A stretch of 64,000 nt of DNA from Anisus vortex. Its lineage: Eukaryota > Mollusca > Gastropoda > Planorbidae. Numbering within the stretch: the stretch's first letter is position 1; the number at the start of each line of letters is the position of its first letter. The stretch spans positions 9,854,920 to 9,918,919 of the forward strand of contig OX421497.1 in assembly GCA_949126835.1 (NCBI GenBank), read 5' to 3'. Shown here in pieces: positions 55,141 to 64,000 of the stretch. A program made the translations under genes and the position numbers. A model generated the notes under the pieces. The model searched no databases. It had not been told where the DNA came from and saw nothing but the letters and a program-made list of their open reading frames with translations.

Positions 55141-58100
55141 ATGGAGGGGTCCTCAGTGGACATATTAGCAAATTATATAAGTTGTGGTAAGGAGTTGGGA
55201 TATGCTGGTAAGGAATTGGATGAGTGGGCGGAGAGAAAATATAGAGAGCAGTTAGAAAGATTAGAAAGGGCTAAAGATAAAGATAAAGAAAGAGAAGAAA
55301 GGGCTAAAGAAAAAGCTAGAGCTGATGAGATTGAGCTAGAGAGATTAAAACAAATTGATAAAGATAAGGAAAGAGAAGAGAAGGCTAAAGAGAGGGAGGA
55401 AAAGGAGAAAGATAGAATTTTTCAGTTAAAAAAGTTAGAATTGGAGGCTAAGAATAATACTTCAAATGTAAACATTGGAGTCACTAGACCTGTTGTTGAC
55501 CAGGAAATGGCTATTAGAAATAACATGTGTAGATTTACTTTCCAATTATTTAATGAAAAGGATGGTTCTATTGATACATTTCTAAAAAAATTTGAAATGG
55601 AAATGGAGAGACAAAATTTTTCTTCATGTTATTGGTCTGGACTACTTGGAAAATCCTTTACAGGAGATATTCCATCAAAAATTTGTATGGAACAATCAGA
55701 TTATGCATCTGTCAAGGAACAATTGTTAAGACATTTTGGAAGTACAGAGGAGGCTTATAGAAAGAAATTTTTTGAAATGAATTTATCAAAGGAAGAAGAT
55801 CCAAAAAGTTATTTTGACTCATTGACAAGTGCTATGGACAAATGGCTAAAATGTGCTAAAATAGAAAAATCATTTGAGGAACTGAAGAATTTTATTATTA
55901 GAGATAAGGCAATATATTCACTCGATAAAAATCTCAAAGCATTCATTCAGGAGAGATCTCCCAAGACTATAGAAGAAATAGTTGACCTGATTAGGAACTA
56001 TAAATTAGCTCATCCCATGGCACCTACTTCTAAAGGAGAGGATTACCAGGATATAATATGCTTTGCTAAAGGCAATGATAATTTTCAAAGAGGAAGACAA
56101 TTATCAAGGAGCAAGATGAAGTGTGGTAATTGCGGAAGAAATAACCATGTTACTAAGGATTGTAAAGATAAGAGAGATAACACATTGACATGTTTTATAT
56201 GTAAAAAGAAAGGACATATAGCAAGAAATTGCTTCAGAAGGTCAAATTCTGCTGGAAACAATAATAATAATAATAGATCTCAGGGATATACACAACAGAG
56301 AGATCACAACTCCAGATTTAATCAGAACAGGAATCATTGTGGAGCTGTGTTATCAAGAAGCAAAGGAATAAAGTTTTTTCCAGGATATGTGGGATTAATA
56401 CCAGTTTTTGCAGTTCGTGACACAGGAGCCTCTGTCATTGCAATAAACAGCAAATATGTTCAGTCAAATCAATACACTGGTGAGGTAGCAGATTGTACAT
56501 CATTTGATGGAAGAGTGATTAAATTGAGGTTGGCCTACATTGATATTAGGACACCATATATTACAGGTAGAGTACTGGCTCATGTTATAAATGATGCACC
56601 AATTGATTTAATTATTGGAAATGTTGAATCAGTTAAAGAATGTACTAGAGAGGAAATAGAAGCATGGGAATTTAATAATAATCAAGCACAATGTAATGTG
56701 ATTAATGAATGTAAAGCAAGCAATACTGAAGAAAGTCAGACAATGGTGAATAATGAAAAAGACACATCAGTTGATAGTGAATCATTACTGAATGAAAACT
56801 TTAATTTGGAAAAATTCAAAAAGGAACAAAGAGAGGATACTACATTGAATAGACTATTCAAATCTACAGAGAAAGGAAATACTAATAAAAATAGTGTATG
56901 CAAAGTGAAAAATGATACACAACTATTAGTCAGAGAGATACTCATAAATGGCAGACAAGTGGAACAGATAGTTGTACCATATAAATATAGAACAGAAATA
57001 ATGACTAATGCTCATTCTATACCATTGGCTGGTCATATGGGAGTTGGCAAAACCAAAAACAGAATAATACAACATTACTTTTGGCCTAAAATGTCAAAAG
57101 ATGTGAAAAGATTTGTTAAACAATGCAAAGTGTGTCAGATGAAAGGATCTGGAAGTAATTTTACCAAAGCACCAATACAAACAGGAGTGACTGCAACTAG
57201 ACCATTTCAGAAGGTAGCCATAGATATCATTGGTTTGATGCCTATTATGTCTAACAGAGGACATAGATATATTCTTACATTGATTGATATATGTTCAAGG
57301 TATGCAGAGGCAGTACCATTAAAGAAAATTGAATCTACAGATATAGTGCAAGCATTATATTTAATATTTACTAGAATTGGATTTCCTGAAGAGATAATAT
57401 CAGATAGAGGAACTCAATTTACATCAAAATTGACTAAGGAATTTATGGAAACATTTGGAATAAAGCAGAAGTTTACAACACCCTATCATCCTCAATGTAA
57501 TGGAATGTGTGAGAGATTTAACAAAACTCTTAAGGAAATGTTGTCAAAAGTCAGTAATGAGGATCCAAAGAATTGGGATTTAGCAATTCCATCAATTTTA
57601 TTTGCATATAGAGAAACTACTCATGATAGTACAGGTTTTTCACCATTTGAATTGATATATGGAAATAATCCAAGAAATCCACTTAGTATTCTCAAAGAAC
57701 CATTAGTAGGTACTAGTGAAAACAGGGAAATGACTAATTATGAGTTAGTTACAAATAAGAAACAACAATTAGAAATTGCTTTGGAAGAGGCTAGAAAGAA
57801 TTCAGACAATAATAAGGAAAAGAAAATAAATAGAGTAAATCAGGATAGGAAACTAAGAACCTTGGAACCAGGAGATAAAGCTTTGCTAAAATTAAAAAAT
57901 CAAAATAACAAACTATTTACTGAATGGCTAGGGCCATATGATGTGGTTAGAAAGGTCACAAATGTGGATTATGAGATAAGAATTAAGGATCAACTTAAAG
58001 TTTTTCATATTAATAATTTAAAAAAGTATAATGATCAATCAGTAGAAAGCAATATATGCTGTAGTATAATATCAGAAGAAATTAAAGAGGATATTGAAGA

Positions 58101-59535
58101 AATAGCAACAGTGAATACACAGGGTCAGCAAACATATAAAGATGTGAATTTAGAGAAATTGACACATGAACAGGCATATGAGATGGCAAAAATAATACAC
58201 AGGCATAAGGGTATATTTTCTGATTTGCCTGGTAAGACCAATGTCATACAACATGACATTATTGTAACAGATGATAAGCCGGTGAGGCTAAAACCATACA
58301 CAATCCCTATTCATTTGAGGGATAACTTGCAAAAAGAGATAGATGAGCTTGTGAGTATGGGGTTGATAGAGCCATCCAATTCAGCATATGCCTCTCCAAT
58401 AGTATTAGTTAAGAAAAAAGATAAAACTATAAGGTTGTGTGTGGACTATAGGAAGCTGAATAATGTTACTCTCTTTGACCCATATCCTATGAACAATGCT
58501 GAAGATATTATGGCTCAGCTATCTAATGCAACTATTTTTTCTAAATTGGATATGGCTAAAGGGTACTATCAAGTAGGTTTAACTGATAGAGCTAAACCAT
58601 TTACAAGTTTTGTTACTCCATTGGGGTTATATCAATGGAAGGTGATGAGTTTTGGATTGGTGAATGCTCCTGCAACTTTTAATAGGATGATGGGTATGAT
58701 TTTAGGACATAGGAAGGATACTATATTTTATTTGGATGACATATGTGTTTTTAATGATACTTGGGAAAATCATTTAAAAAGTCTTAATGATATCTTTGAA
58801 ATTATAGAAAAACATAATTTGACAATTAAACCTAACAAATTAGAAATAGGCATGAAAGAAATTACTTTTTTGGGACACAAGATATCCAATAACACCATTA
58901 AGCCATTGGAGGAGAATATTACTAAAATTTTAAAAATTGACATTCCAAGAAATAAAAAAGAAGTGAGGAGTCTTCTAGGTGTATGTAATTTTTATAGGAA
59001 ATTTATTCCTAATTTTTCAGAGATGGTAGCTCCGTTGACTGAACTTATTAAAAAGAAAAGCCCAATTAAAATAATTTGGTCTCAGGAGTGTGAAATGGCA
59101 TTAAATAGGATAAAGGTTGCTTTTTCTGGACAACCTATATTAAGACTACCAGACATTAAAAAAAGATTTGTGGTTTTGACTGATGCAAGTTTGGTTGGTT
59201 TGGGAGGAATTTTGGGACAATATCATGACAATGTCTTACACCCGATTCAGTATATTAGCAGGAAATTAAGTGAGGCTGAGGTTAGGTATGCAACAGTAGA
59301 ACGGGAAGCTCTTGGTGTGGTTTGGTGTATTACTAAATTGGCAAGGTACTTGATGGGAACAAGGTTTATTCTTATGACTGACCATAAGCCTTTGTCCTTT
59401 ATAAATCAGAACAAGTTAAACAACAGTAGAATAGCAAGATGGTCACTTATCCTGCAGGCATACAGTTTTACTGTGGAAAATATACCTGGGGTTGATAATA
59501 TATTGGCTGATTTGTTGTCTAGATGTGGTGTTTAA
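55141..59535 (+). CDS. Gag-Pol polyprotein, Gmr1-like (PR-IN-RT-RH order)
   Basis: 1,464 codons from ATG 55,141. Gag: a Lys/Glu-rich helix (about 38-110), a capsid-like region, and two CCHC knuckles (328-341, 351-364). Protease: RDTGAS with Asp427. Integrase: HHCC zinc site (H625/H632, C662, C665) and a DD35E core (D695, D755, E791) with NGMCER, plus a GPY/F module at 931-933. Reverse transcriptase: Asp1137 (FSKLDMAKGYYQV), 'PFTSFVTPLGLYQWKVMSFG' and YLDD 1197-1200. RNase H: D1348, E1389, D1414 (TDHKPL). The ORF ends just after RNase H ('VDNILADLLSRC'), where ordinary gypsy elements would continue into integrase. All catalytic residues are present and Gag and Pol share one frame without a shift. 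This is a mobile-element gene, not a host gene. Confidence 0.95.
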   Translation: MEGSSVDILANYISCGKELGYAGKELDEWAERKYREQLERLERAKDKDKEREERAKEKARADEIELERLKQIDKDKEREEKAKEREEKEKDRIFQLKKLELEAKNNTSNVNIGVTRPVVDQEMAIRNNMCRFTFQLFNEKDGSIDTFLKKFEMEMERQNFSSCYWSGLLGKSFTGDIPSKICMEQSDYASVKEQLLRHFGSTEEAYRKKFFEMNLSKEEDPKSYFDSLTSAMDKWLKCAKIEKSFEELKNFIIRDKAIYSLDKNLKAFIQERSPKTIEEIVDLIRNYKLAHPMAPTSKGEDYQDIICFAKGNDNFQRGRQLSRSKMKCGNCGRNNHVTKDCKDKRDNTLTCFICKKKGHIARNCFRRSNSAGNNNNNNRSQGYTQQRDHNSRFNQNRNHCGAVLSRSKGIKFFPGYVGLIPVFAVRDTGASVIAINSKYVQSNQYTGEVADCTSFDGRVIKLRLAYIDIRTPYITGRVLAHVINDAPIDLIIGNVESVKECTREEIEAWEFNNNQAQCNVINECKASNTEESQTMVNNEKDTSVDSESLLNENFNLEKFKKEQREDTTLNRLFKSTEKGNTNKNSVCKVKNDTQLLVREILINGRQVEQIVVPYKYRTEIMTNAHSIPLAGHMGVGKTKNRIIQHYFWPKMSKDVKRFVKQCKVCQMKGSGSNFTKAPIQTGVTATRPFQKVAIDIIGLMPIMSNRGHRYILTLIDICSRYAEAVPLKKIESTDIVQALYLIFTRIGFPEEIISDRGTQFTSKLTKEFMETFGIKQKFTTPYHPQCNGMCERFNKTLKEMLSKVSNEDPKNWDLAIPSILFAYRETTHDSTGFSPFELIYGNNPRNPLSILKEPLVGTSENREMTNYELVTNKKQQLEIALEEARKNSDNNKEKKINRVNQDRKLRTLEPGDKALLKLKNQNNKLFTEWLGPYDVVRKVTNVDYEIRIKDQLKVFHINNLKKYNDQSVESNICCSIISEEIKEDIEEIATVNTQGQQTYKDVNLEKLTHEQAYEMAKIIHRHKGIFSDLPGKTNVIQHDIIVTDDKPVRLKPYTIPIHLRDNLQKEIDELVSMGLIEPSNSAYASPIVLVKKKDKTIRLCVDYRKLNNVTLFDPYPMNNAEDIMAQLSNATIFSKLDMAKGYYQVGLTDRAKPFTSFVTPLGLYQWKVMSFGLVNAPATFNRMMGMILGHRKDTIFYLDDICVFNDTWENHLKSLNDIFEIIEKHNLTIKPNKLEIGMKEITFLGHKISNNTIKPLEENITKILKIDIPRNKKEVRSLLGVCNFYRKFIPNFSEMVAPLTELIKKKSPIKIIWSQECEMALNRIKVAFSGQPILRLPDIKKRFVVLTDASLVGLGGILGQYHDNVLHPIQYISRKLSEAEVRYATVEREALGVVWCITKLARYLMGTRFILMTDHKPLSFINQNKLNNSRIARWSLILQAYSFTVENIPGVDNILADLLSRCGV

Positions 59536-59815
59536 GGTGTGTTGTTTGATACGTAATCACCAGTTTGAAACGCGGTTAAAAATTATTTTTCATGTAAATA
59601 TAAAGTATAGATACGGTGTTAATGAAATATTGATTTTTTCCAAAGGTTCTGGATGAGAAATGGTTCTACAACTGAAGCACGGTGATTCAAACACAACGTA
59701 CCATTTGTAAGTGAGAGATGTTCTATCACGTCCTCACATTATCGTGAACGGTTTTTATGGACACCATATCAAACGCAACCATGAAGACATCATATGAAGA
59801 GTACATTTATGGTGC
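59536..59815 (+). other. Non-coding spacer after pol
   Basis: Stop-rich; no feature seen before the tandem repeat. Confidence 0.5.
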
Positions 59816-60200
59816 TGACATGGAATCGAGGTCTTGTCATCGCTATATCAAGGTATATTGACATTATCAACATGGAATCGAGGTCTTGTCATCGCTATAT
59901 CAAGGTATATTGACATTATCAACATGGAATCGAGGTCATGTCATCGCTATATCAAGGTATATTGACATTATCAACATGGAATCGAGGTCTTGTCATCGCT
60001 ATATCAAGGTATATTGACATTATCAACATGGAATCGAGGTCTTGTCATCGCTATATCAAGGTATATTGACATTATCAACATGGAATCGAGGTCATGTCAT
60101 CGCTATATCAAGGTATATTGACATAATCAACATAGAATCAAGGTCATGTCGTTGCATGATTAAGGTACATTTACATTGTCAACGCAGAATGAAGGTCATG
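59816..60200 (+). repeat. 52-bp tandem repeat inside the LTR element, ~7 copies
   Basis: Unit 'catggaatcgaggtcttgtc', 'atcgctatatcaaggtatat', 'tgacattatcaa'. The first five are nearly identical (tct/tca at one position) and the last two diverge. It lies between pol and the 3' LTR. Confidence 0.95.
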
Positions 60201-60398
60201 TCATCAACATATGGAGGAATCAACAGATCAACACATTATTGATAACATTATAAATTTTTTTTTTGGGTTTATGAACAATTCAACACTATATTGATTACAG
60301 ACAGATAGCTCGTGGTTAAGTATTAAATGGTAAATGCATTGTAATTATTGTTGTGACATTATTGGAACTATTTTATCAAGGTGTTGAAACTCTACAGG

Positions 60399-60743
60399 AT
60401 GGATAATCTACAAAGGACCTATGAAATATTCAATGAATGTATTGTTGGACGTTCAGAAGAGGAAGGTTGCAATGATATTACATGGACCAGTATGAACTGT
60501 TATGTTTTCGGATTTGATGATATTTATACTATTGGTTTGTGTATTCTATCAATACAGGACAGGATATACTGTGGAACCTTATGGACCCATATGTATTATA
60601 TGTATTATGGACCTATTAGTGAAAGTTATTGGTTAACATATATTGGTGAATACGTTGGTTTTGTTATATGTTATTTGTGTTGCATAACATGTTTTGATAT
60701 AAATTGGGATAATTGTAATTTTTCATATAGTTCTAGTTATTGA
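60399..60743 (+). CDS. Small ORF between pol and 3' LTR, unknown function
   Basis: 114 codons from ATG 60,399. The product is rich in Tyr, Cys and aromatic residues, with a hydrophobic stretch near the C-terminus (VGFVICYLCCITCF) that could span a membrane. I recognise no domain. It has no signal peptide or fusion-protein features, so I do not call it env. It may be chance, but it is the only sizeable frame in this otherwise stop-rich 1.3 kb. Confidence 0.35.
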   Translation: MDNLQRTYEIFNECIVGRSEEEGCNDITWTSMNCYVFGFDDIYTIGLCILSIQDRIYCGTLWTHMYYMYYGPISESYWLTYIGEYVGFVICYLCCITCFDINWDNCNFSYSSSY

Positions 60744-60817
60744 AGAGATATATATTTTATCAGACTATTTGACGGAGATAAGAATTTTTTTTTATATAGA
60801 AATTTGTATGACAAATT

Positions 60818-60836
60818 TAAAGGGTCGATGGGGGAA
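60818..60836 (+). promoter_or_regulatory. Polypurine tract
   Basis: 'aaagggtcgatgggggaa' directly before the 3' LTR. The GATGGGGGAA part is the likely plus-strand primer. Confidence 0.7.
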
Positions 60837-61200
60837 TGTGATGATTTAAAATATATATAGTTATTTTGGTGGGACATAATTTGTATAATCTCTAACCCGG
60901 TGTTAATGTACAGAATAAACGAGTGACGTTTTACGATAAAAACAATGACGTGGGAGTTAGATTGAACGTAGCGTACATTTGAAGATAAAGACAGACGACC
61001 TAGGAATTTGGTAGTGGAAAGACGTGTTTTAGACTAGGCTATATAAACTGTGATGTATTTGAATTCATCTTGTACATAAATTGCATTAAATATTGAGTTC
61101 TCATTTCTACTAAAAGCCGGCAGTTTGTTCATTGATTATTATTGTATAATGTGATCTCCCTGAGAGTTGTTAACATAATATCTACAAAATAACGGTCACA
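60837..61200 (+). repeat. 3' LTR of the Gmr1-like element
   Basis: 364 bp; I found no difference from the 5' LTR by reading. Confidence 0.93.
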
Positions 61201-61267
61201 AAAATCAAAACCGATTTTCGGTTTCAAAACCGAAATCCAGTATTCCGGTTTTCGTTTAACATCCCTA
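61201..61267 (+). mobile_element. Right part of the split TAGGGATG-type hAT
   Basis: 'aaaatcaaaaccgattttcg' to 'cgtttaacatcccta', matching 47,448-47,513. It resumes the copy at 53,492-53,630 after the AAAAT duplication. Confidence 0.85.
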
Positions 61268-61422
61268 ATTGCAAGGAGACTGGATTGCATGTGAAGTCTT
61301 TGTTGTCGCGTCTGGCTTTTTCCCGCTTTTGCTATAAACACCAACCGCGCGAGTGATTAGGCGCGGTTTTTCTAGCGCGAGTAACCAGCTCGCGACAACC
61401 CGCCGCCTCTATAAACGTAGCC
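61268..61422. mobile_element. 3' half of a second Harbinger-like MITE
   Basis: 'attgcaaggaga', 'cccgcttttgctataaacac', 'aggcgcggttttt' and the terminal 'CCGCCTCTATAAACGTAGCC' match 53,313-53,488; TTA follows. The 5' half is not present next to it. Confidence 0.75.
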
Positions 61423-61438
61423 TTAGTCTCCTAACAAT

Positions 61439-61925
61439 GCTCAGGATTTACAGAGACCTTTGTGAAAACCCTTGTTCTGTACGTATGTGAGACCTGGATA
61501 CTTATAGCAGCCGCTGAAAACAAAGTGCAGGCATTCGAAAATAAATGCATGAGAAAAATCCTTTGAATCCCTTACCTAGAACACAGGACTAATGAGTATG
61601 AGACAGAATATCCTCGATTACGGGCCCTTAAAGAAACCAACATTTCAATAATCAAGCGGCGCAAGCTGACATGGTTTGCTCATGTGTTGCATCATAATAA
61701 CCTGCAAAAAAACATCCTCCAAGGCACTGTAGATAGTGGACATTGGAGAGGCCTACAGCGGAAGTGTTGATTCCACAGTATAAAAGATTGGACAAAGCTG
61801 CAGAGGACTGAACTATTGACAGCCGCTCAAGATATGCAAATAATGGAGAAAGATGACTGCTGAGGTGTGCATTCGCTGCCCCCCCCCCTCCAAACTACCA
61901 CAACAGTCAAGGGATTGATGATGAT
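61439..61925 (+). pseudogene. Non-LTR retrotransposon C-terminal fragment
   Basis: A plus-strand frame (with stops) reads 'VLYVCETWILIAAAENKVQA' then 'IKRRKLTWFAHVLHH', 'KNILQGTVDSGHWRGLQRKC' and 'IKDWTKL'. This is the standard region after the RT domain in one large LINE group ('WFGHVxRH...ILQGTxEGxRxRGRQRK'). The tail ends 'gggattgatgatgatgaa'. The RT domain itself is missing. Confidence 0.85.
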
Positions 61926-62270
61926 GAAAGAACTCTAAACCATTTATAATATAGATATAGCGAAATAGAATACAGGTAAATGTATAGGAACAGATAGATG
62001 TTAATAGAGATTTATATTGATATAAAGATATAGACAAATAAAAATAGATTAAAACAAATAAGAAATAAAGAAAATATGAAATGTGTTTCAAGTTATAAGT
62101 GTATAATTTTATTTACATGAAGTGAATATATTACATTGTACACAGTTTCAAAATAAGTACAAGAAATACAAAATATTGGTTACCTTGTAGTGTGTAAAAT
62201 ACTTTATTATAATATGTATAGTCTGTGAGGCCATGCAAATATTTACATTTTGACATTAAGAACTTAAAGC
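61926..62270. other. Unassigned AT-rich DNA
   Basis: Irregular 'atagatata' runs; no gene recognised. Confidence 0.5.
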
Positions 62271-62274
62271 TTTT

Positions 62275-62470
62275 GGTAATGGTAATGGTAATTTATATAG
62301 CGCTTCTATCCATGCTATATTAGCATGCTCAGTGCGCTCTAGAAAACTATTAATCTGTGAGAGGTTTCACTGCTGCCGGTTAAGCGCATGTGATAACAAC
62401 TCAATATTAACGTCATCTAGTCCCAAAACTCCTGTAAGGCGACAGGGATCTGCCGGCTTCACAATATAGG
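62275..62470 (-). mobile_element. SINE family 2 copy lacking its tRNA head
   Basis: The minus strand reads 'gtgaagccggcagatccctg', where the full copy at 8,202 has about 60 bases of tRNA-like head between the two CCGGC words. The body is otherwise close to the full copy. The tail is TTACCA repeats. Confidence 0.8.
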
Positions 62471-62765
62471 TGCTATTAACTCCCTTTGTGCTGCTCTCTC
62501 TATTGACACACAACAAGTGTTTGTAAAAAATGTGTGGGTACCACAGGCTCTGGAAGCAAATACAGAGGAAAGATATGAAACACAAAACAGAGATGAAATT
62601 AACATTAAACAAAGATTTGATGGAAAAGTATGGATCTAAGATTTGCATTAAAACCAAGGGAAATAACAAACAAATCATAAAAACAAAACATAAGTTTTGA
62701 TGTTAAACAGAAATTGGGGGGCAAAAATTTAGATCCAGGATTTGACACATACAAAGTCAAAGAAA
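62471..62765. other. Unassigned DNA
   Basis: 'gaaacacaaaacagagatga' style A-rich sequence; nothing recognised. Confidence 0.5.
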
Positions 62766-62771
62766 AACTTT

Positions 62772-62895
62772 AAAACATGAAACAGGGGGACATGAAACAT
62801 AGACATGAAACATGAACATGAAACATGGACATGAAACATAGACATGAAACATGGACATGAAACATGGACATGAAACATGCACATGAAAAACTAAA
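62772..62895. repeat. 12-bp tandem repeat (acatgaaacatg type)
   Basis: About nine units of 'gacatgaaacat'/'agacatgaaac'. The coding-like frames across it are artefacts. Confidence 0.9.
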
Positions 62896-64000
62896 GATTT
62901 GACTCGAAACAAAGATTTGAAACTGATCAGAGATATGACGGGATAAAAAATATAGCACAGAACGAAGATGTTCATACTTCTGACAGGTCTTCACTTTTCT
63001 ATATTCATGACTATCACAATTGGACGCTAGCTCACTATTACATATGATTAAAAACAAGTTTGTTGTCAAGATAAATGATATTTTTCTATCAATGTCTTTA
63101 GACTTTATACTTTTGTGTATATTTCATTCAATAAAACCCAGTGATTGTAAATATTTTCCTAAAAAACATTTCTTTTTAAATTTTCTGTAACTTAGCGAGT
63201 GTACATATGTGATACAATGATATTTGAAAACTTGGGGGGATATAAGGGACACAACTTCAAACAAATATTTATATAAGAGGTAACCTAAATATTATGAGAA
63301 CAAAGTATTCACGTATAAATATATTTTTTCACTATTACAAAACCCTGTTTGCAATAAACTGTTACAGCACAATGAATGTCTAAATAATAAAAACAGGATG
63401 TATTCAAAGGTAAAAAATGATGAAATAAAAACGCTATCTGCAAAGTTTATGTTTAAAAAAGGTTACAAATGTTTTTACAGCATATACGTGTAAAAAAATT
63501 AAAATCTAATGTTTAAATTACTGGGTCAATGGAACTCTATCAACCAGTAAAACTTGAAAAGTACCAGTACTTTGGGGTTAGAATGTGGACATTATTAAAA
63601 ATATATTTTTCTTTTTTTCTACATTGTCTCCCTTGGTTTGTTATTAGACTTAAATTTTACATTGTCTCCCTTGGTTTAGTCAAACATTTTTTTTTTCCCT
63701 GCTGTAAGAAAGTTGTTGTTTTAAACATATAACAAATATTGCAGCAACAATGAGGATATATATTTCTATATAAAATTATGTTAAGTATGGGAAAAGAAAA
63801 ATACAATTAGAATATATTAAATGCTGCAGGCAAGAGAACAATAATAGATTCTATTTGTTGACTTGAGTGACAACAGAATAATACAATATCACACTAATTG
63901 TGTGTATATTATATATCTGGAGATAGAAAAACAAATGGACAGAATCAGATCACAGATAGGCTTTCGATACTTCTGAAACAATTGTTTTTTGACATACATT
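62896..64000. other. Unassigned AT-rich DNA at the window end
   Basis: No gene recognised. A 21-base near-repeat 'acattgtctcccttggttt' occurs twice (about 63,623 and 63,660). Confidence 0.5.

Larger units (their letters stand above)
53631..61200 (+). mobile_element. Full-length Gmr1-like LTR retrotransposon (Ty3/gypsy sequence, IN before RT)
   Basis: 7,570 bp. The LTRs are 53,631-53,994 and 60,837-61,200 (TGTGATGA...CGGTCACA, 364 bp each, identical as far as I can read). The 5-bp duplication AAAAT flanks it (53,626-53,630 and 61,201-61,205). It has a primer site at 54,000, a purine-rich tract before the 3' LTR, and one uninterrupted gag-pol ORF. The pol order is protease, integrase with GPY/F module, reverse transcriptase, RNase H. 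Sequence motifs are Ty3/gypsy-type, but this order is the one of Ty1/copia and of the Gmr1 group of gypsy-like elements. It interrupts a hAT copy. By sequence it looks young and potentially active. Confidence 0.93.

Noticed and set aside
60399..60743. Envelope protein of the Gmr1-like element
   Set aside because: Too short, with no signal peptide, cleavage site or fusion peptide; kept only as an unknown ORF.

Overview
Animal genomic DNA, AT-rich and dominated by repeats. It is probably from a lophotrochozoan, and a gastropod mollusc is my best guess. The evidence for this is GT-AG introns, long GATA microsatellites, many TAGGCCTA octamers, tRNA-derived SINEs and many hAT, LINE and LTR elements. 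The species is an inference. Only one convincing host gene is present; nearly everything else I can assign is mobile or tandem-repeat DNA.

Layout. 1-12.7 kb: a SINE, an 81-bp TTAA MITE, LINE 3' ends, a decayed hAT element, short MITEs, a second SINE family with a clear target duplication, and two long AT-rich stretches with nothing recognisable. 12.79-19.07 kb: a minus-strand LTR retrotransposon with a perfect tRNA-Pro primer site. Its single 915-codon ORF fuses Gag and protease to a broken integrase piece and a C-terminal membrane segment, and reverse transcriptase is missing. It sits inside a ~45-bp minisatellite. 19.68-28.36 kb: an 8.7-kb hAT-type element bounded by CAGTRGCGTAGCCAGG ends and a perfect 8-bp target duplication. 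It has swallowed another hAT, a Helitron fragment, SINEs, a LINE tail, the TTAA MITE and a cluster of TAGGCCTA octamers. 28.5-36.2 kb: a SINE, GATA repeats, LINE endonuclease and 3'-end fragments, and two 24-bp minisatellites.

36.29-52.33 kb (+): a complete cytochrome P450 gene of the CYP2 type. It has eight exons, consistent phases, GT-AG junctions throughout and an uninterrupted 513-residue product with all core P450 motifs. Its introns hold nested hAT elements, a 56-bp minisatellite, a SINE with a perfect 13-bp target duplication, and a triplicated 3' splice site.

52.9-61.4 kb: a Harbinger-like MITE and a hAT copy interrupted by a full-length LTR retrotransposon (53,631-61,200). That element has LTRs identical by eye, a 5-bp target duplication and one intact gag-pol ORF of 1,464 codons. 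Its protein is Ty3/gypsy-like in sequence but the domains run protease, integrase, reverse transcriptase, RNase H. This is the Ty1/copia-like order known for the Gmr1 group. It also carries a tandem-repeat block and a small extra ORF between pol and the 3' LTR. I consider it the most interesting object here. 61.4-64 kb: a LINE C-terminal fragment, a SINE that lacks its tRNA head, a small minisatellite, and nothing more that I can name.
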